In this document: positions 61,006 through 64,000 of the stretch, in pieces | Position numbering within the stretch: position 1 is the first letter of the stretch | How the letters are laid out: the number at the start of each line of letters is the position of its first letter | From: Chersky-267 sp963744115 | GTDB lineage: Bacteria > Chloroflexota > Limnocylindria > Limnocylindrales > CSP1-4 | Length of the DNA: 64,000 bases | Direction: 5' to 3' | Assembly (NCBI GenBank): GCA_963744115.1 | Contig: CAVUSI010000003.1 | Location: 310,001 to 374,000, forward strand | The notes under the pieces: model-generated | What the model saw: the letters and a program-made list of their open reading frames with translations, nothing else | Told to the model about the DNA's origin: nothing | Database searches by the model: none | Position numbers and translations under genes: made by a program

Positions 61006-61036
61006 GAACGACCGCCGGGTGACCCGGCGGTCGTTC
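61006..61036. terminator. Strong palindromic terminator
   Basis: Two 15-nt arms, GAACGACCGCCGGGT and its exact complement, are separated by one base, giving a 13-bp stem with a 5-nt loop. It lies between the short peptide gene and the convergent lyase gene and can serve both strands. No U-run follows. Confidence 0.72.
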
Positions 61037-61076
61037 CGATTCTGGGTCCGGTCGGCGCTGGGGTCGCCGACGGTCC

Positions 61077-62591
61077 CTAGCGGTGGACGAGGTAGCCGTC
61101 GACCGAGACGAGCGGGTGCCCGGATGTGCCCAGGACCTTGATCGTCAGGTAGTGCGTGCCGACGGACGAGAACGTCGCGGTGAAGAGCTTCTGGCGGTAG
61201 TGCTTCCTGAGGGAATGCAGGTTGACGGTCTTGACCAGCGTCCCGTCGATGAAGACGCCGGCGCGGCCGTAGCCCGGACCCTTCGGGCCGAGCCAGACGA
61301 CCTTGTCGCCGGTGAACTTGAAGACGGCCTTGGCGGCCCTGGTCCGCGACGAGTGGACCGATCCGCCGAGGTGCCGGAGTGCCGCCGAGCGGAACCAGGC
61401 ACGGTGGTAGACCACCGACCGGCTCGTGTCTGCAAGGGTCCGCCAGCCGTTGGTGTTGCCCCTGACCCGACCGCCGTACAGCCAGTCCGTCCAGCCGAAG
61501 TTCTTGCCGGGATGGGTCGCGCCGGCCTTGCGGAAGGTGGTCCCGTAGCGATAGTCGAGCAGCCACGGCTGCCAGTCGTCGTTGGCTTCGGCCGGCCAGC
61601 CGGCGCGGTTGTAGAGGAACTTGGCCGCTCGGAGGAGCGCCTTGTTCTGCCACGTCCAGGCGGGATAGCCGGCGCGCTGGAGCAGCTCGGCCTGGAGGAC
61701 CGCGCCCTGCATCAGCTCCCACGGATACTGGGTCGATGACGGCGGCCATTGGAGCGAGGCGCCCCGGCGCATCTCATCCGGGATCGCTCCGTCGAGATTG
61801 ATCCCGTCCTTGACGCAGGCCCCGTCGATCCCGACGGGTCTGGCCTCGTTGCACTGCCACGATAGGTCCGAGCCGTAGCTGAATCCTGCGTACGAGGCGC
61901 GATCGCCGAGGAACCCCTTGAACACGGCGGCCGCTCGCTTCAGCTGGAGCTTGTCCCCGACGTAGATCGCGATGGCGATCCGTGCCGCGCCGGCGTGGGT
62001 GCCCCAGTTGTTCGGCCGCAGGTTGTGGGTGCTGACCAGCGAGTCACCCTGGAGATTCTCGTTGAGCAGCTTCTTCAACCACGGTTTGAACGTCCGGGTG
62101 TTGAACGTCGGCTGGTACGTCGGCAGCGAGATCAAGTCTGCCGCGAGGATGTAGGCGGGGAGGCCGCGACCCACCGAGATGCTCCGACCGCCGGCCTCGG
62201 TGCCGACCACGGCCTTGAGGTTGGTGAGCACCGACTGCCGATAGGCCAGGATCTTCGTCTTGGCGTAGACCAGCGCCTTGGCCAGGACGAGCACGTCGTT
62301 GTTGGAGTCCTGGTTCGACAGGTCGGGGGTCCCGGCGCTCTCGTCGGCGGCCTTCTTGAGGTTGGTCCAGGCGGCGCCCGATCTCGGCAGCCTGGCGATG
62401 TCCGCCGCCGTCGCGATCATGTGCGGTCCGGTGACCGCGTCCGCGGTCTGCGTCGCCGGCAGGCCGGCACGGTCGAGGATGGGGCCGAGCCCGATGAGGA
62501 GGGTCATCCCCAGGACGGCTGCGACGCTCGAGGCGACCAGCCGTGATGAGCGCCGGCTCGGGGAGGCGTGGGGGGAGGCGATCCGGTTCAT
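61077..62591 (-). CDS. Secreted alginate-lyase-like polysaccharide lyase
   Basis: Exported protein of 504 residues. A signal/anchor segment (about 17-40) precedes an all-alpha region with the alginate-lyase style segments LRPNNWGTHAGAARIAIAIY, WELMQGAVLQAELLQRAGY and GWPAEANDDWQPWLLDYRYG. The last 110 residues form a beta-rich accessory domain (FKFTGDKVVWLGPKGPGYG). Asn-Trp-Gly-x-His is typical of the catalytic toroid of these lyases. The ATG at 62591 follows GAGGTG. Polymer specificity is unknown. Confidence 0.78.
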   Translation of the reverse strand: MNRIASPHASPSRRSSRLVASSVAAVLGMTLLIGLGPILDRAGLPATQTADAVTGPHMIATAADIARLPRSGAAWTNLKKAADESAGTPDLSNQDSNNDVLVLAKALVYAKTKILAYRQSVLTNLKAVVGTEAGGRSISVGRGLPAYILAADLISLPTYQPTFNTRTFKPWLKKLLNENLQGDSLVSTHNLRPNNWGTHAGAARIAIAIYVGDKLQLKRAAAVFKGFLGDRASYAGFSYGSDLSWQCNEARPVGIDGACVKDGINLDGAIPDEMRRGASLQWPPSSTQYPWELMQGAVLQAELLQRAGYPAWTWQNKALLRAAKFLYNRAGWPAEANDDWQPWLLDYRYGTTFRKAGATHPGKNFGWTDWLYGGRVRGNTNGWRTLADTSRSVVYHRAWFRSAALRHLGGSVHSSRTRAAKAVFKFTGDKVVWLGPKGPGYGRAGVFIDGTLVKTVNLHSLRKHYRQKLFTATFSSVGTHYLTIKVLGTSGHPLVSVDGYLVHR

Positions 62592-63047
62592 CGGACACCT
62601 CGCCGGGTGATGGGGCCGCATGCGCGAACGGGTCGGCACGGACCGTGGGTGGGGACGCGACTGGACGCCCTCTGGGCGCCGCTTTGGAACCGCGGCAAAC
62701 TCTTGCCTCCTCCCTACCAGGACGCCATGCGCTGGGCATGGCGAGCGGAGAGCTGACCTTCGGGGGACGGCGCGGCGACCGAGGGCACGGGGGTCGCGGG
62801 GTCCGTCGAAGGAGGACTGGGCCGCGCGATCTGGGTCGCGCAGCGCGCTGGAGCCCGACGGGGCTGGCCGAAGTATGCACCCATCCGCGTGGGACCGCAG
62901 GCGGTCCGGTGGGGTCGGCCGGGGTCCGGTCCGGTGTGGGGCGGGGCGGAGCCGTGCGGGCGGCAAGGCGTGGGCACTCGGGCGCCTGGAGCGGCTCGCT
63001 CGTCAGGGTCGCGCGCGAGGTGGTGCGGTCCGGGGCGGTCGCAGAGG
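62592..63047. other. Gene-free G-rich intergenic region
   Basis: No supported gene. The plus strand is unusually rich in G runs; four GGGG tracts at 62911-62946 could form a quadruplex. The promoter of the leftward lyase gene should lie here. Open frames across it have no homologue-like features. Confidence 0.5.
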
Positions 63048-63075
63048 TTGCGGAATCGAGGAAGGCTGATAGACT
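63048..63075 (+). promoter_or_regulatory. Promoter of the ilvB leader
   Basis: TTGCGG (63048-63053), a 16-nt spacer and TAGACT (63070-63075) form the best -35/-10 pair in the window. Transcription would begin near 63082, about 50 nt before the leader peptide. Confidence 0.6.
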
Positions 63076-63130
63076 GCCCGCACAGCGCCCGGACCGAACG
63101 TGCCCGAGCGTCGCCTGTCGGAGTCACGAC

Positions 63131-63334
63131 TTGGGTCTGTTCAACGGTCAGGACCACCGCCGCGTCGCCGTCGTCGTCACGACGGACGGTCGGCGCGCGC
63201 ATCTCCCGATCGACGACTCCGGGTCCGACGTCGTATCTCCTCTCGCTCTTCTTCGCTCGCTCCTTCTCGGGCTGGACGGCCTTCTTGGGCTCATTACCGG
63301 CTCCCGGCAGGAGAACGGAGGATCGCGGAGGTAG
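63131..63334 (+). CDS. Leucine-rich leader peptide of ilvB
   Basis: Candidate leader peptide of 67 residues from TTG at 63131 (GGAG 7 nt upstream). It contains VAVVV near residue 12 and then ten Leu codons within 63242-63292 (SPLALLRSLLLGLDGLLGLI). Five of the ten are CTT, a codon uncommon in the surrounding genes. The stop at 63334 is 25 nt before a strong terminator hairpin. This is the layout of transcription attenuation by leucine supply. The exact start is uncertain. Confidence 0.55.
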   Translation: MGLFNGQDHRRVAVVVTTDGRRAHLPIDDSGSDVVSPLALLRSLLLGLDGLLGLITGSRQENGGSRR

Positions 63335-63359
63335 CGACAGCGCCACCGAGAACCGAAGG

Positions 63360-63393
63360 GACCCTCGCCGGAAGGCGGGGGTCTTGTCTTTTT
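63360..63393 (+). terminator. Intrinsic terminator (attenuator) before ilvB
   Basis: A 10-bp stem, GACCCTCGCC with GGCGGGGGTC (one G-U pair), has a GGAA loop and is followed by TTGTCTTTTT. It lies between the leader peptide and ilvB and is the only hairpin in the window with a clear U-run. Confidence 0.8.
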
Positions 63394-63439
63394 CCGCAGC
63401 ACGACCGACTACGATGAGGGCGACGGAGGGCATGACGAG

Positions 63440-64000
63440 ATGACGATGACGAAGGGGACGCCCGACGGCGGGAGTCCCCCCGCGGCCGACCCGGCGCCCG
63501 GCAGGGCCGGGGCCGCGCCGGTCGCCCGGCCGCGCCGGAGCCATGTCCCGGCCGACGGCAGCGCGACCGCGACGGCCGTCGAGCACGCTCGCTCGGCGAT
63601 GCTGCACGAGGTCAAGCCACGAAAGCGGACGAGGATCGGGGCCGACGTGGTCTGTGAGGCCCTCCTGCGCCAGGGCGTCGACGTCGTGTTCTCATATCCG
63701 GGCGGGGTCATCCTGCCGCTCTACGACATCCTCGCCGACTATCCGGAGCTCCGCCACATCCTCGTCCGCCACGAGCAGGGCGGCGCTCACGCCGCCGACG
63801 GCTACGCCCGGGTCACTGGTCGGGTCGGGGTCTGTATCGGGACCTCGGGACCGGGTGCCACGAACCTCGTCACCGGCATCGGGACGGCCCTGCTCGACTC
63901 CGTCCCGATGGTCGCGATCACGGGCAACGTCCCCGGTGCGCTGATCGGCAAGGACGCCTTCCAGGAGATCGACATCACCGGCATCACCCTGCCGATGACG
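63440..64000 (+). CDS. ilvB: Acetolactate synthase large subunit (5' part, cut by window end)
   Basis: First 187 residues of a thiamine-diphosphate enzyme making acetolactate in branched-chain amino acid synthesis. After a Pro/Ala-rich N-terminal stretch of about 65 residues the PYR domain starts RIGADVVCEALLRQGVDVVFSYPGG. The catalytic Glu lies in RHEQGGAHAADGYAR, followed by GTSGPGATNLVTGI. The frame is open to the window edge. GGAGG stands 11 nt before the ATG at 63440; a second ATG is 6 nt later. Related enzymes (oxalyl-CoA decarboxylase, glyoxylate carboligase) are less likely given the leader. Confidence 0.92.
   Translation, partial: MTMTKGTPDGGSPPAADPAPGRAGAAPVARPRRSHVPADGSATATAVEHARSAMLHEVKPRKRTRIGADVVCEALLRQGVDVVFSYPGGVILPLYDILADYPELRHILVRHEQGGAHAADGYARVTGRVGVCIGTSGPGATNLVTGIGTALLDSVPMVAITGNVPGALIGKDAFQEIDITGITLPMT

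Noticed and set aside
62592..62760. A second c-di-GMP riboswitch before the lyase gene on the minus strand
   Set aside because: Fragments resembling GGCAAAC occur, but in the wrong order and strand, and the GGACGCAAAGCC core is missing.
62592..63334. Long plus-strand frames before ilvB as a real protein gene
   Set aside because: The sequence upstream of 63131 is G-run dominated, without ribosome site or domain; only the last part makes sense, as a leader peptide.

Overview
The window is a GC-rich (roughly 70 % by eye), gene-dense bacterial chromosome segment with no rRNA, tRNA, phage, IS element or CRISPR array. The mix fits an environmental, aerobic, probably soil- or water-dwelling bacterium: a 2-oxoacid:ferredoxin oxidoreductase flanked by CBS proteins, a DUF5317 membrane protein, ECF sigma/membrane-partner pairs, a MarP-like protease, a c-di-GMP-I riboswitch and many leaderless starts. 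Chloroflexota of the Limnocylindria/Ellin6529 type is my best guess. This is an inference from gene content; a high-GC actinobacterial relative is not excluded.

Layout. 0-4.2 kb (minus strand): a polyamine-type ABC importer, potA-potD-potB-potC. 4.3-10.1 kb (plus): cupredoxin lipoprotein, 7Fe ferredoxin, BtuF-like binding protein, methyltransferase, proC and an S9 peptidase. 10.2-17.3 kb: a tyrosine/homogentisate catabolic region (hpd, an FAH-family hydrolase, hmgA) with a divergent DinB-fold protein. Two paralogous ECF sigma/membrane-protein pairs lie within and just after it on the minus strand. 18.8-21.8 kb: SDR, GNAT and EamA transporter. 21.9-27.4 kb: a tightly overlapping six-gene operon, CBS protein - KorA - KorB - zinc-ribbon CBS protein - receiver-like protein - M24 peptidase.

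27.5-37.6 kb is the most unusual part. Four otherwise dissimilar small proteins share a short acidic motif ending in Gly-His (DDDVEGH or DDTSGH types). One of them is a seven-fold, apparently base-perfect 48-bp tandem array. Interspersed are a Crp-GAF-subtilisin operon, an MFS transporter fused to a cyclic-nucleotide-binding domain, an O6-alkylguanine methyltransferase and a CopA copper ATPase with a CsoR-like palindrome over its promoter and start codon.

37.7-42 kb: fabD with two KAS genes, divergent from a MarR regulator across a palindrome. 42-54.5 kb: a secreted caspase-fold-like protein, M20 peptidase, LLM oxidoreductase, ilvD, a PadR/HAAS membrane pair with a 25-bp operator-like palindrome, a DAO-family oxidoreductase, a DUF885 hydrolase and a MarP-like protease. 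54.5-64 kb: leuCD; a membrane GGDEF-EAL protein with DUF5317; a c-di-GMP-I riboswitch controlling a 29-residue peptide; an alginate-lyase-like secreted protein; and ilvB (cut by the window edge) behind a leader with a Leu-rich peptide and an intrinsic terminator.

Two regulatory themes recur. One is leaderless transcription from TANACT-type -10 boxes placed 6-10 nt before the start codon. The other is palindromic operators sitting on or next to start codons of regulator-linked genes. Branched-chain amino acid genes (ilvD, leuCD, ilvB) are spread over three loci.
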